A DNA stretch of 7,967 nt from VRUB01 sp046758085 (GTDB taxonomy: Bacteria; Pseudomonadota; Gammaproteobacteria; Acidiferrobacterales; SPGG2): contig JBHHZP010000158.1 in assembly GCA_046758085.1 (NCBI GenBank), positions 1-7,967 on the forward strand, given 5' to 3'. Below, piece by piece: positions 1-6,044 of this stretch. The notes under the pieces were generated by a model, which ran no database searches, was not told the origin of the DNA, and saw nothing but the letters and a program-made list of their open reading frames with translations. The position numbers and the translations under genes were made by a program. Numbering within the stretch: the first letter of the stretch is position 1; the number at the start of each line of letters is the position of its first letter.

Positions 1-73
1 TCGTGCGTCGTCAGTTGTATGCCCTGCGACAGTGGGCGGTTCGATCTATTGCTGGTCCGGGCGGGTATCGCGA

Positions 74-811
74 TCAGGCCGGCGCCGTACTTTCAGATGT
101 CTTGGCCCCGCGGTCTCGGACAACTCGCATGATGGCCTTGAGCAGGAGACGGTTAGCGCGATCGGGCCGGGAGAAAGCGATGCCCGCGCCTTTCGGGTTG
201 AATTCAGAGCCTCCGGTGACCCACGTCACGCGGCCCCTGGCATGGAAGGGTTCGAACTCGTCATACTTGAGTTCGACCTCGACGCGGTCGTGCAGCGCCA
301 CGTTCTGATCGTCGGTCAATCTCACAAAGCAGCCTCCGCTCGAGAGATTTATACCGTCGACAGACAGCGCCAGGTCTGAGCCCTTGTGCAGGGCAACCTC
401 GAACGTTGCGCCGTATCGTGCGTGTTGCCGCTCCCACCAGCGCAACGCTGGGTTATGGAACGGTGATCGCACGCTGCTGCGCAGGAAGTACCACAGGAAA
501 AACACGAGCAGCAAGTTTAGCTGAATGAACAGCGCATCTATGACATATCCTAGCCGCAGGGTGAGCACGACATTGATAATCAAGAGAAATAAAATATGCC
601 CGACGACCAGATACCAGCCCCAGCGCTTGACCTTGAAGATCCCGTAGGCAGCAACCGGAAATAGGATGATGAAAAGCACATCGTGCGGATAAATACCCCG
701 GCCCTGGCTATAGATCTGGAAGATATTCAAAACCATCGCGACGAGATAACCAGCCGCAACCAGGTAGAGCGTGAGGGGCTTCCTCAGCGGTTTGTCGTTT
801 GCAATATCCAT
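74..811 (-). CDS. Membrane-anchored PilZ domain protein (c-di-GMP receptor)
   Basis: The protein has 245 residues. The N-terminal half carries four hydrophobic segments (about residues 15-33, 45-60, 64-88 and 91-111), so it should sit in the inner membrane with a cytoplasmic C-terminal domain. That domain (about 122-230) has both PilZ signatures: RxxxR as RQHAR (Arg128, Arg132) and, 22 residues later, NxSxxG as NLSSGG (Asn155, Ser157, Gly160). In PilZ proteins these residues bind cyclic di-GMP, so binding is expected; the output is unknown. I chose the ATG at 811 because AGGTGA lies just before it. A GTG at 832 would add seven residues but has no well-placed ribosome binding site. The gene diverges from a FimT-like pilin gene 353 bases away, which hints at a role in pilus or surface behaviour, but the partner is not shown. 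Confidence is high for the domain and low for the process. Confidence 0.9.
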   Translation of the reverse strand: MDIANDKPLRKPLTLYLVAAGYLVAMVLNIFQIYSQGRGIYPHDVLFIILFPVAAYGIFKVKRWGWYLVVGHILFLLIINVVLTLRLGYVIDALFIQLNLLLVFFLWYFLRSSVRSPFHNPALRWWERQHARYGATFEVALHKGSDLALSVDGINLSSGGCFVRLTDDQNVALHDRVEVELKYDEFEPFHARGRVTWVTGGSEFNPKGAGIAFSRPDRANRLLLKAIMRVVRDRGAKTSESTAPA

Positions 812-825
812 CAGTTCACCTAAAT

Positions 826-855
826 GTAGCACGGGAGGTCGTCGGTGCTACCTCC
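826..855 (-). promoter_or_regulatory. Alternative hairpins in the leader of the PilZ gene
   Basis: Two inverted repeats overlap upstream of the PilZ start. Hairpin A pairs GTAGCAC (851-845 on the minus strand) with GTGCTAC (832-826), with a 12-base loop. Hairpin B pairs GGAGGT (855-850) with ACCTCC (839-834), with a 10-base loop. They share bases 850-851, so only one can form at a time. GGAGGT is a perfect Shine-Dalgarno sequence but has no start codon at a usable distance. A regulatory role is inference; no known riboswitch class is recognised. Confidence 0.3.
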
Positions 856-897
856 TTCCTATACGTCACCCTGATGCCGCAGCCGTACTACGCATCG

Positions 898-920
898 GGG
901 TTTTGAGTACAGCAAAACCC
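898..920. repeat. Eight-base inverted repeat in the divergent intergenic region
   Basis: GGGTTTTG (898-905) and CAAAACCC (913-920) form a perfect 8-bp stem with a 7-base loop, between the PilZ gene and the first pilin gene. No run of T follows on either strand, so it is a poor intrinsic terminator. It could be a protein binding site or simply a chance hairpin. The rest of 856-1050 is GC-rich and shows no gene. Confidence 0.35.
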
Positions 921-1055
921 GGCGCGGTGGTGTTCCACTGGACCGCTGGCGGCAGGAAGTGCCGCATCTTGGCCCGTCGCCGGCCGGCCGGGCCTTGTCT
1001 CCGGCCCCGGCATCGGCCTTGCCTACCACCCTAGCACGCATCCAAAGTATTGATT

Positions 1056-1068
1056 TATCAAGAGTTTC
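1056..1068 (+). promoter_or_regulatory. Candidate IHF binding site upstream of pilin 1
   Basis: TATCAAGAGTTTC matches the IHF core consensus WATCAANNNNTTR at all defined positions except the last. It lies in a locally AT-rich stretch about 30 bases before the -24 element of the sigma-54 promoter, where IHF often bends DNA to bring an activator to sigma-54 polymerase. The consensus is short, so chance matches are common. The similar site before pilin 2 adds weight. Confidence 0.4.
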
Positions 1069-1098
1069 CCGCTACAGCCGTCGTTTTTGGGGCGCTGA

Positions 1099-1114
1099 CG
1101 GCATGATATTTGCT
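1099..1114 (+). promoter_or_regulatory. Sigma-54 (-24/-12) promoter of pilin 1
   Basis: CGGCATGATATTTGCT matches 10 of the 12 defined positions of the sigma-54 consensus TGGCACGNNNNTTGCW. The key GG (1100-1101) and GC (1112-1113) are exactly ten bases apart. Transcription would start near 1125, leaving a leader of about 40 bases before the ATG at 1165. Type IV pilin genes are often sigma-54 dependent with the activator PilR, which fits the gene downstream. The activator itself is not in this window. Confidence 0.7.
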
Positions 1115-1164
1115 GCATTTAGGGCAATCGCTGCCTTGCGAAACAGCATAGGGATGCCCCAGTA

Positions 1165-2013
1165 ATGCATTCTTCTGAAAGTCCTTGCAAGACTAATGCC
1201 GGGTTTACGTTGCTCGACTTGATGATAACGGTCGCGATCACCGGCATTCTCACCGCCATAGCGATACCCAGCTACTGGAATTACGTCATTGATACGCGTT
1301 TGACCGGCAACGCGCAGTTCCTGGCGGAATCCTTGCACCTCGCACGGATCGAAGCAGTGACGCGCGACGTACCGGTAAGCCTCTGCCCCAGCACGAACGG
1401 CGCCAGCTGTACCAGCTCGGCCTGGGAAGTCGGCTGGATCATTTTTTCCGATGAGGACACGCCCGGTACCGTGGATGGTATCGACGAGGTCTTGCGTGCC
1501 AAGGGCAGCTACGAGGGAACCACGACCATCACCGTCGCCAACGGCGGTGGGAATTACGTTCAGTTTGAGCCCAACCTGATTCAATTTGTCAGGTGTGAAG
1601 GCTGCGGTGAAAGTCAGTTATCTGCCAACGCGTTGGACTATGCCACTGCCAGCCAATGGGCCGGATGGACACTGTTGCGGGCGGTAGGTATACAGAATGC
1701 AATCGCGAAAACCGGTAACGCAGGCAACAACGGTAATAACGGCAGCAACGGCGATGACAATAATAGCGACGATAACGAAGGCTACCGGGCCGGTTGCTCT
1801 GACCAGAATTCCTCCAACAACCCTAACTCTGAGAACGAGTGTAATCGCAGTGGTGACAAGAACAAGCAGGATAAGGGCAACAATGGCAGCGACAGCTTGC
1901 TGAATCTCGCAACGTTCACGCTGTGCGACAGTGCCCATATCGGCAGGTCCGGCCGCGCCGTACGGGTCATGCGCACGGGCATGACGACAGTAGAACGAGT
2001 GCGGTGCGATTGA
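1165..2013 (+). CDS. FimT/GspH-type pilin-like protein 1, Asn/Gly/Asp-rich insert
   Basis: This is a 282-residue prepilin. A 13-residue leader ends in Gly13, followed by the class III signal FTLLDLM and a hydrophobic helix (14-36), the site for prepilin peptidase and N-methylation. Residue 5 of the mature protein is Asp instead of the usual Glu. The FimT/GspH core follows (about 45-140: AEAVTRD-like segment, GWIIF, DGIDEVLRAK), and the FimT C-terminal pattern FTLC..GR.V.V closes it (251-282, ending ERVRCD). Between them is an extension of about 110 residues: CEGC (144-147), a Trp-rich stretch (165-172), an Asn/Gly/Asp-rich spacer (about 184-206) and GCS.Q.SSN.PNS (210-222). Eight mature cysteines all have counterparts in the second pilin. 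Ordinary FimT proteins are about 160-190 residues. The start is supported by the short leader and a weak AGGGA at 1149-1153. It is probably a minor pilin of a type IV pilus or competence system; a type II secretion pseudopilin is the alternative. Confidence 0.85.
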   Translation: MHSSESPCKTNAGFTLLDLMITVAITGILTAIAIPSYWNYVIDTRLTGNAQFLAESLHLARIEAVTRDVPVSLCPSTNGASCTSSAWEVGWIIFSDEDTPGTVDGIDEVLRAKGSYEGTTTITVANGGGNYVQFEPNLIQFVRCEGCGESQLSANALDYATASQWAGWTLLRAVGIQNAIAKTGNAGNNGNNGSNGDDNNSDDNEGYRAGCSDQNSSNNPNSENECNRSGDKNKQDKGNNGSDSLLNLATFTLCDSAHIGRSGRAVRVMRTGMTTVERVRCD

Positions 2014-2319
2014 CGGGGTCGGGATCACAAGAACCCGTGCAGCGGCTGGAGTATCCGGACGTGAACGGGCGCGCAATGCGGGCATTCTAGTTGCTGGTAA
2101 GTAACGAGCCTACATTTCTCACCCAGCTATCTGCTGCGACCGCGTATCTGCCCGCGTCTACGGCGTTGCGCTCGGCTAATGTGCTCAACGTAGTGCAAGC
2201 TACGCCTCCGCGCATTTTCGCTCGCGCGCCTTGTATCCACCGCCATCTCCGCGCCCTCGCGACGATACCCGGTGAGAAATGCAGGCTAGCATTCGTTGCT
2301 GGTTATCCTTCTGATAAAT

Positions 2320-2336
2320 CGGGCCGAACTGGCCCG
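2320..2336. repeat. GC-only hairpin between pilin genes
   Basis: CGGGCC (2320-2325) and GGCCCG (2331-2336) form a perfect 6-bp stem around the loop GAACT. On the minus strand it is followed by ATTTAT, which only weakly resembles a terminator tail. On the plus strand no T run follows. It could be a weak terminator or part of the repetitive extragenic structure nearby. Confidence 0.35.
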
Positions 2337-2403
2337 CCGAACGTACCTTGAGTCCCGGTTTCAGCACGGGGCGATGGCCCCGGCGAAATAGCCCTACCTA
2401 GGT

Positions 2404-2466
2404 CGGGCCGCGGCACCGGGTGCCGTGTCGTGGTAATTCTGCAGCATGTTCATGTGCCGCGGCCCG
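2404..2466. repeat. Long 13-bp inverted repeat, REP/REPIN-like
   Basis: CGGGCCGCGGCAC (2404-2416) is the exact reverse complement of 2454-2466, with 37 bases between. Each arm contains the palindrome GCCGCGGC. A second, smaller hairpin (CGGCAC...GTGCCG, 2411-2425) uses part of the left arm. Paired GC-rich palindromes in an intergenic gap resemble REP/REPIN elements, though I cannot see other copies. A terminator is unlikely, as no T tract follows. Confidence 0.5.
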
Positions 2467-2501
2467 GGCGCGCGGATTCCACGGCGATCCGGAAAATTCT
2501 C

Positions 2502-2514
2502 TAACTCATTGAAT
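2502..2514 (-). promoter_or_regulatory. Candidate IHF binding site upstream of pilin 2
   Basis: Read on the minus strand, ATTCAATGAGTTA matches the IHF consensus WATCAANNNNTTR at every defined position but the second. It sits about 40 bases before the -24 element, in AT-rich sequence, mirroring the site before the first pilin gene on the other strand. The role is inferred from this placement. Confidence 0.35.
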
Positions 2515-2553
2515 TAACGATATTTCCTTTGGGTCGAGGGGCTTACAAGCCGT

Positions 2554-2569
2554 GGGCACGTTTATTGCT
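2554..2569 (+). promoter_or_regulatory. Sigma-54 (-24/-12) promoter of pilin 2
   Basis: GGGCACGTTTATTGCT matches 11 of the 12 defined positions of TGGCACGNNNNTTGCW, with GG (2555-2556) and GC (2567-2568) ten bases apart. Transcription should begin near 2580. The distance from GC to the start codon (49 bases) is nearly the same as for the first pilin gene (51 bases). This is the strongest regulatory match in the window and means the second pilin can be expressed independently of the first. Confidence 0.85.
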
Positions 2570-2617
2570 TTTATCTAGTACGGGCAGATTCAAAATCTCG
2601 ATCAGAGCCGTAGATTT

Positions 2618-3511
2618 ATGGGTTTTTTTCACAAATCGCACACACAACAAGGCGGGTTTACGCTCGTCGAGCTGATGATAGTGGTGGCGATCGTCGGCAT
2701 CCTATCTGCCATCGCCATCCCCAGCTATTACAACTACATCATCGACACGCGGTTGATGGGTCATGCCCAGTTTCTGGCGGAGTCTTTTAAGTTGGCGCGT
2801 ACCGAAGCGGTGACGCGCGATGTGATCGTGAGCGCGTGCCCCAGCTCCGACGGCGTAGCCTGCTCCGGTAACAAATGGGAAATCGGTTGGATGATTTTTA
2901 CCGATGAGGCCGGTGACGGTGTTGTCGACGGCATTGATGAGGTGCTGCGCGTGAAGAACGCTTATGAGGGCGCGACCACCGTGTCTGTCAGCATTCCCAA
3001 GAGTGGCGGCAATAAATTCATCCAGTTCGACCCGATGGACATCGTGGTCGTGCACTGTCTGGACTGCGTGGGTAATGGCGCATTGGCGAGCCCGTCAAAC
3101 TATGTGGCTGTGGCAGCGCGGTGGGCCGGAAAGACGTTGACCCGCCTGATGGGTATTAGCGATGCGGTGGCTGGTGGCGATAACGACAAAGACAAAGATA
3201 AGGATAAAGATAAAGACGATGACGGTGTCTCCGGAAACTCCGGTGGCTCCGGAAACTCCGGTGGCTCCGGAAACTCCGGTGGCTCCGGAAACTCTGGCGG
3301 TAACGGCGGCGACAACAATGACAATGGCGGCTTTGTGAGTGGCTGCTCTGGTCAAACTTCGTCCAATAGCCCGAATTCAGACAACTGCAAACCGAAAGAA
3401 ATCTTGGCGACGTTTACGTTGTGTGTGAGTGACCACAACGGCGAGAACGGCCGGACCGTTGAAGTTCTGCGCGCGGGGGTCACCACGATCGCAAGGGTGC
3501 GGTGCGACTAG
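2618..3511 (+). CDS. FimT/GspH-type pilin-like protein 2, DK and SGNSGG repeats
   Basis: This 297-residue prepilin is a paralogue of the upstream pilin. A 13-residue leader ends QGG, followed by a canonical FTLVELMIVVAIVGILSAIAIP helix start with Glu at mature position 5. Residues 14-120 align to the first pilin without gaps, at about 70% identity by hand count. The extension has CLDC (147-150), a helix-like segment (about 165-184), five Asp-Lys pairs (190-199), DDD, four SGNSGG repeats (205-228), an Asn/Gly/Asp stretch, and GCS.Q.SSN.PNS.N.C (242-257). The end FTLC..GR.VEV ... ARVRCD (266-297) is the FimT C-terminal pattern, but the GRxR DNA-binding motif reported for FimT reads ARVR here. 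The leader of equal length to its paralogue supports the ATG at 2618; the ribosome binding site is weak. It is probably a minor pilin of a type IV pilus or DNA-uptake machine, held in the periplasm or pilus. The repeats look like a flexible, possibly Ca2+-binding spacer, which is inference. Confidence 0.88.
   Translation: MGFFHKSHTQQGGFTLVELMIVVAIVGILSAIAIPSYYNYIIDTRLMGHAQFLAESFKLARTEAVTRDVIVSACPSSDGVACSGNKWEIGWMIFTDEAGDGVVDGIDEVLRVKNAYEGATTVSVSIPKSGGNKFIQFDPMDIVVVHCLDCVGNGALASPSNYVAVAARWAGKTLTRLMGISDAVAGGDNDKDKDKDKDKDDDGVSGNSGGSGNSGGSGNSGGSGNSGGNGGDNNDNGGFVSGCSGQTSSNSPNSDNCKPKEILATFTLCVSDHNGENGRTVEVLRAGVTTIARVRCD
3185..3214 (+). repeat. Six-base repeat encoding five Asp-Lys pairs
   Basis: Five copies of GAYAAR encode alternating Asp and Lys inside the second pilin gene, with only synonymous third-base differences. 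Three more Asp codons follow. The strict charge alternation is absent from the paralogue, whose spacer is Asn/Gly/Asp-rich, so it arose after the duplication or was replaced. Confidence 0.85.
3230..3301 (+). repeat. 18-bp in-frame tandem repeat encoding SGNSGG
   Basis: The unit TCCGGAAACTCCGGTGGC occurs three times identically (3230-3247, 3248-3265, 3266-3283), then once with three synonymous changes (3284-3301). All copies keep the reading frame and encode SGNSGG. Identical copies indicate recent expansion. Slippage would change the spacer in steps of six residues without breaking the gene. Confidence 0.93.
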
Positions 3512-3921
3512 CGTGCAGGACGCGCCGCATCCCCCGACAACTGAACGGAGCTCGCGGCTTTTGCTCCCCAGTCTGACCTCAAATCGACCTGACTTTCCCT
3601 TTTGACATTGGTGTCGACACGTCTGTCGCCGTGCTAGGTTACTGCACGCGCACGACCGCGGGCCGTACTCGCGACACCGTCAAGGCCAATCATGTCCACT
3701 TCCGATCCGAACGTTGTCCCGAGGCCTGCCCACGCTTTCAGGCAAGCCCCCGTTCGCATTCAAGGCTGGGGCTGTACCTGAATGGGTGTGGTGACCCGGG
3801 CCGGATGCTGTGCCTTTAAAGAACAGCCGAGATCATAAACCATCGGAATTCTGTGGTAACAGCCAAATGGTGTCGTGCCGCAAAGCTGATAGAATGCCAG
3901 CGAACGTTGCCTTGCGCCCCG
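3512..3921. other. Gap between pilin 2 and flavin reductase, no convincing gene
   Basis: About 410 bases without a recognisable gene. It contains the perfect palindrome GTGTCGACAC (3611-3620), which could be an operator or chance, and a possible -10 element near its end. No clear intrinsic terminator follows the second pilin. A frame open from a GTG at 3853 continues into the flavin reductase, but its first 23 residues do not look like that family. Confidence 0.5.
3887..3895 (+). promoter_or_regulatory. Possible extended -10 promoter of the flavin reductase gene
   Basis: TGATAGAAT has the extended -10 pattern TGN followed by TAGAAT, one base from TATAAT. No good -35 hexamer stands 16-18 bases upstream. 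Transcription would begin near 3902, compatible with the ATG at 3922 and against a start at 3853. Confidence 0.3.
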
Positions 3922-4491
3922 ATGAGCGATTCCGAGCGGACAACAAACCCAATGGATCGGCCCACAATCGACACCGAGGCCTATCGCGAAACTATAGGCC
4001 TGTTCGCCACCGGTGTCACGGTGGTTCTTGCGAGAGAGGACAGTGACGTTCGCGGCATGACCGCCAACGGCGTGACGTCCCTATCGCTGGACCCAACCCT
4101 GATCATCGTCTGTCCGTCGAAGAAGTCACACATGTCTTCATACCTGAAAAGAGGGCGGGAATTTACCTTGAACATTCTGAGCGAAGAACAGGAAGCCGTC
4201 GCCAATTACTTCGCATGTGCGTCGGCACAGCCAGTCTTGCCTAAGTTCGAATTTGTTACATGGCCCGTAGCAGGCGGCGTTCCTCGCCTGCGCGAATGTT
4301 TAGGTTCCGTAGCATGCCGGGTGTCTGAGATCCATGAAGGCGGCGACCATTGGATCGTGGTAGGGGAGGTGATAGGCCTGTACCGTGGCCCGGCGCCGCA
4401 CCGACCGCTGTTGTTCTTCAGTGGTGGTTATCACTCTCCGGCCAAAGACGAGCCCGAGCATTTGCAACCCTCTTCCGATCCCTACGAGTAA
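3922..4491 (+). CDS. Flavin reductase family protein (FMN-binding split barrel)
   Basis: The 189-residue product has the hallmarks of the flavin reductase-like split-barrel family: FATGVTVV (28-35), GMTANGVTSLSLDP (45-58), the FTLNIL segment (81-86), GDHWIVVGEV (141-150) and RPLLFFSGGYHS (161-172). Such proteins bind FMN or FAD and often reduce flavin with NAD(P)H to feed a two-component monooxygenase; some members have other roles. No oxygenase partner is in the window, so the substrate is unknown. The start is uncertain. ATG 3922 is used because it fits the family length and a possible promoter at 3887-3895, though it lacks a clear ribosome binding site. ATG 3952 (179 residues, GAGCGGA 11 bases upstream) and GTG 3853 (212 residues) are alternatives. 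It is a soluble cytoplasmic protein. It stands alone between two gaps, so it is probably transcribed on its own. Confidence 0.88.
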   Translation: MSDSERTTNPMDRPTIDTEAYRETIGLFATGVTVVLAREDSDVRGMTANGVTSLSLDPTLIIVCPSKKSHMSSYLKRGREFTLNILSEEQEAVANYFACASAQPVLPKFEFVTWPVAGGVPRLRECLGSVACRVSEIHEGGDHWIVVGEVIGLYRGPAPHRPLLFFSGGYHSPAKDEPEHLQPSSDPYE

Positions 4492-4853
4492 GCGGCCCGG
4501 GCGATGTCGTAATGAAGGGTCTGTCAGACTGCGCCCACCAAGTACGCCATGAATTTCATTATGGAGTTTGAGCCTGCCGAAAGACTGGGGAACTTCCTGG
4601 AATTTTCGCGAACTTCGGCATCAACCTTCCATAGCGAGATCGCAGTTTGGTACTTACCGAGCGCAGCCGGCCGCCGGGCATGAGGCTATGACCATCGGCC
4701 TTTCGCAATTCCGGGACGTACAGGTTACACGCCTGCACCGGATGTTATTGCTGCCGTTTATTGGGACCGTTGGTAACCACCCGATCGGTGAACATGGGGA
4801 GCGACGAAATGAGCGCTAGTGTGAGTGCGCTGCCGATATAGACAGCATGCATC
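4492..4853. other. Gap between flavin reductase and glycosyltransferase
   Basis: About 360 bases with only short open frames: a 44-codon one from ATG 4549, and an 83-codon one from TTG 4568. Neither has a ribosome binding site or a recognisable product. TGCCGAA (4575-4581) and TTCGGCA (4614-4620) form a 7-bp inverted repeat with a 32-base loop; its role is unclear. I see no strong promoter before the glycosyltransferase. Confidence 0.45.
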
Positions 4854-6026
4854 ATGTTGAACAACATTCTGTATCTGGTCGGGCTGAGTAGCCTGATCCT
4901 CGTAGTCCTTGCGGGTACCAGCTTGATGCTCGGCCGCCGTCGGCTAAAGTACCTGAAAGATGAACCGTCTTGTTACCTGGGCAAACCGCCTCGGGTGTCG
5001 ATCGTGGTGGCCGCACGCAATGAGGAGCACGACATCGAGAGCGCTGTTGCTTCCCTATTGGCACAGGGCTACCCGGACCTGGAGATAGTTGTCGTGAACG
5101 ATCGTTCCACGGACGCGACTGGCACCATTCTTGATCGGATGGTCGAGCGTGCGTCGCAAAAGATGGAAATAAGCATCAATGTAATTCATTTGACCGAGCT
5201 ACCCTCGGGCTGGCTCGGCAAAAACTATGCGCAGCTCACAGGCGCGGAACGCTCAAGCGGGGCGGTCATTTTATTTACCGACGCAGACGTTTTCATGGCA
5301 CCTTCAACCGTCTCGCGCGCTGTCAGCGTAATGGAAGCTGGCCACATCGATCATCTGGTCGCGATCCCGCACGTAATCGCGAAACGCTGGCTTCTGAAGA
5401 CTTTTATCACGAGCTTCGCGATTGTGTTTTTGCTGTACGCGCGCCCCTGGCGAGTGTGCAAGCCGAATAGCATGGCGCATATCGGGGTGGGTGCGTTCAA
5501 CATGGTTCGACGCCGCGCATACGACGCCGCAGGGACCCACCGCGCCATAGCAATGCGCCCGGATGACGACATGAAACTCGGAAAGATCATTAGGCAGGCA
5601 GGATTTCGGCAGGACGCGTGGCTCGGGCACGAGCTGATATCGCTCGAGTGGTACTCGTCGTGGCGTGCGCTCGTGAACGGTTTGGCAAAGAATGCCTTTG
5701 CCGGTTTTGGGTACAGTGTTCCATTATTGGTGTTGGTATCACTGGTGTTTATCGTCATTTTTGTCTTGCCGTTTGCGGCCCTGCCTTTTTCTGAGGGTTC
5801 GCTGCTGTATATCAACGCAGCGGCAGCGAGCTTTATCTGCCTGTTATATGCGGACGTGACCCCACATGGCGCAATGTCGCGTCTGCAGGGCCCGCTGTTT
5901 CCAATCATGATTCTCATGTTGTTGTATATCTGTTGGCGCTCGGCGGTGTTGGCGCTGGTTAACGGCGGCATTGAATGGCGCGGTACGCGTTACCCGTTAA
6001 GCGGCTTGCGTGCCAACAAGTTATGA
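4854..6026 (+). CDS. Membrane-bound family 2 glycosyltransferase, HpnB/CrtQ-like
   Basis: The 390-residue protein begins with a membrane anchor (about 4-26). The GT-A fold domain follows: VSIVVAARNEE (48-58), VVNDRSTD (80-87), the sugar-nucleotide and metal-binding DAD (143-145), and RPDDD (235-239), the likely catalytic-base region. ELPSGWLGK (115-123) resembles the PxGWxGK motif of hopanoid-associated HpnB and carotenoid glycosyltransferases. EWYSSWRALVNGLAKNAFAG (265-284) and the end IEWRGTRYPLSGLR are also typical of this branch. A hydrophobic segment at about 183-198 and three helices near the C-terminus (about 288-311, 317-334, 348-370) place it in the inner membrane. It probably transfers a sugar from a nucleotide or polyprenyl donor to a lipid, but no hopanoid or carotenoid genes are nearby, so the acceptor is open. 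An in-frame stop at 4839-4841 rules out an earlier start; the ribosome binding site is weak. A barrel protein gene follows after 126 bases. Confidence 0.88.
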   Translation: MLNNILYLVGLSSLILVVLAGTSLMLGRRRLKYLKDEPSCYLGKPPRVSIVVAARNEEHDIESAVASLLAQGYPDLEIVVVNDRSTDATGTILDRMVERASQKMEISINVIHLTELPSGWLGKNYAQLTGAERSSGAVILFTDADVFMAPSTVSRAVSVMEAGHIDHLVAIPHVIAKRWLLKTFITSFAIVFLLYARPWRVCKPNSMAHIGVGAFNMVRRRAYDAAGTHRAIAMRPDDDMKLGKIIRQAGFRQDAWLGHELISLEWYSSWRALVNGLAKNAFAGFGYSVPLLVLVSLVFIVIFVLPFAALPFSEGSLLYINAAAASFICLLYADVTPHGAMSRLQGPLFPIMILMLLYICWRSAVLALVNGGIEWRGTRYPLSGLRANKL

Positions 6027-6044
6027 GCTGCTCTCGCAGGTAGA

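Larger units (their letters stand above)
2014..2617. other. Gap between the two pilin genes, no convincing gene
   Basis: These 604 bases contain no open frame with a recognisable product. The only frame of size (2091-2351, plus strand) begins with TTG, has no ribosome binding site and is rich in Ala, Pro and Arg, as expected from random GC-rich sequence. The first 450 bases are GC-rich and hold two inverted repeats. From about 2490 the sequence becomes AT-rich and carries the candidate IHF site and the sigma-54 promoter of the second pilin gene. No clear intrinsic terminator follows the first pilin. Confidence 0.6.

Noticed and set aside
898..920. Eight-bp hairpin as an intrinsic terminator
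   Set aside because: No T tract on either strand, and it lies between divergent genes where no transcript would need to end.
1072..2085. Long open frames on the minus strand opposite pilin 1
   Set aside because: They lie antisense to a gene with clear pilin motifs; their openness follows from the codon use and repeats of the real gene. The same applies to the minus-strand frames opposite pilin 2.
2091..2351. An 86-codon plus-strand frame between the pilin genes
   Set aside because: It starts with TTG, has no ribosome binding site, and its composition (Ala, Arg, Pro, Thr) looks like random GC-rich translation with no recognisable motif.
3185..3301. Tandem repeats as a CRISPR array
   Set aside because: The units are contiguous 6- and 18-bp in-frame coding repeats with no spacers.
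3602..3637. TTGACA at 3602-3607 as the -35 of a sigma-70 promoter
   Set aside because: No -10 hexamer at 16-18 bases, and no gene begins soon after it.
3853..3921. Extended N-terminus of the flavin reductase from GTG 3853
   Set aside because: The 23 extra residues do not resemble the family, and a possible promoter lies within this stretch; it remains possible but less likely.
4568..4819. An 83-codon plus-strand frame before the glycosyltransferase
   Set aside because: TTG start without a ribosome binding site and no recognisable domain; the 44-codon frame from 4549 in another phase is equally unsupported.
4794..4841. Possible 15-residue leader peptide just before the glycosyltransferase
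   Set aside because: No ribosome binding site, and no regulatory codons or hairpin that would make it an attenuator.
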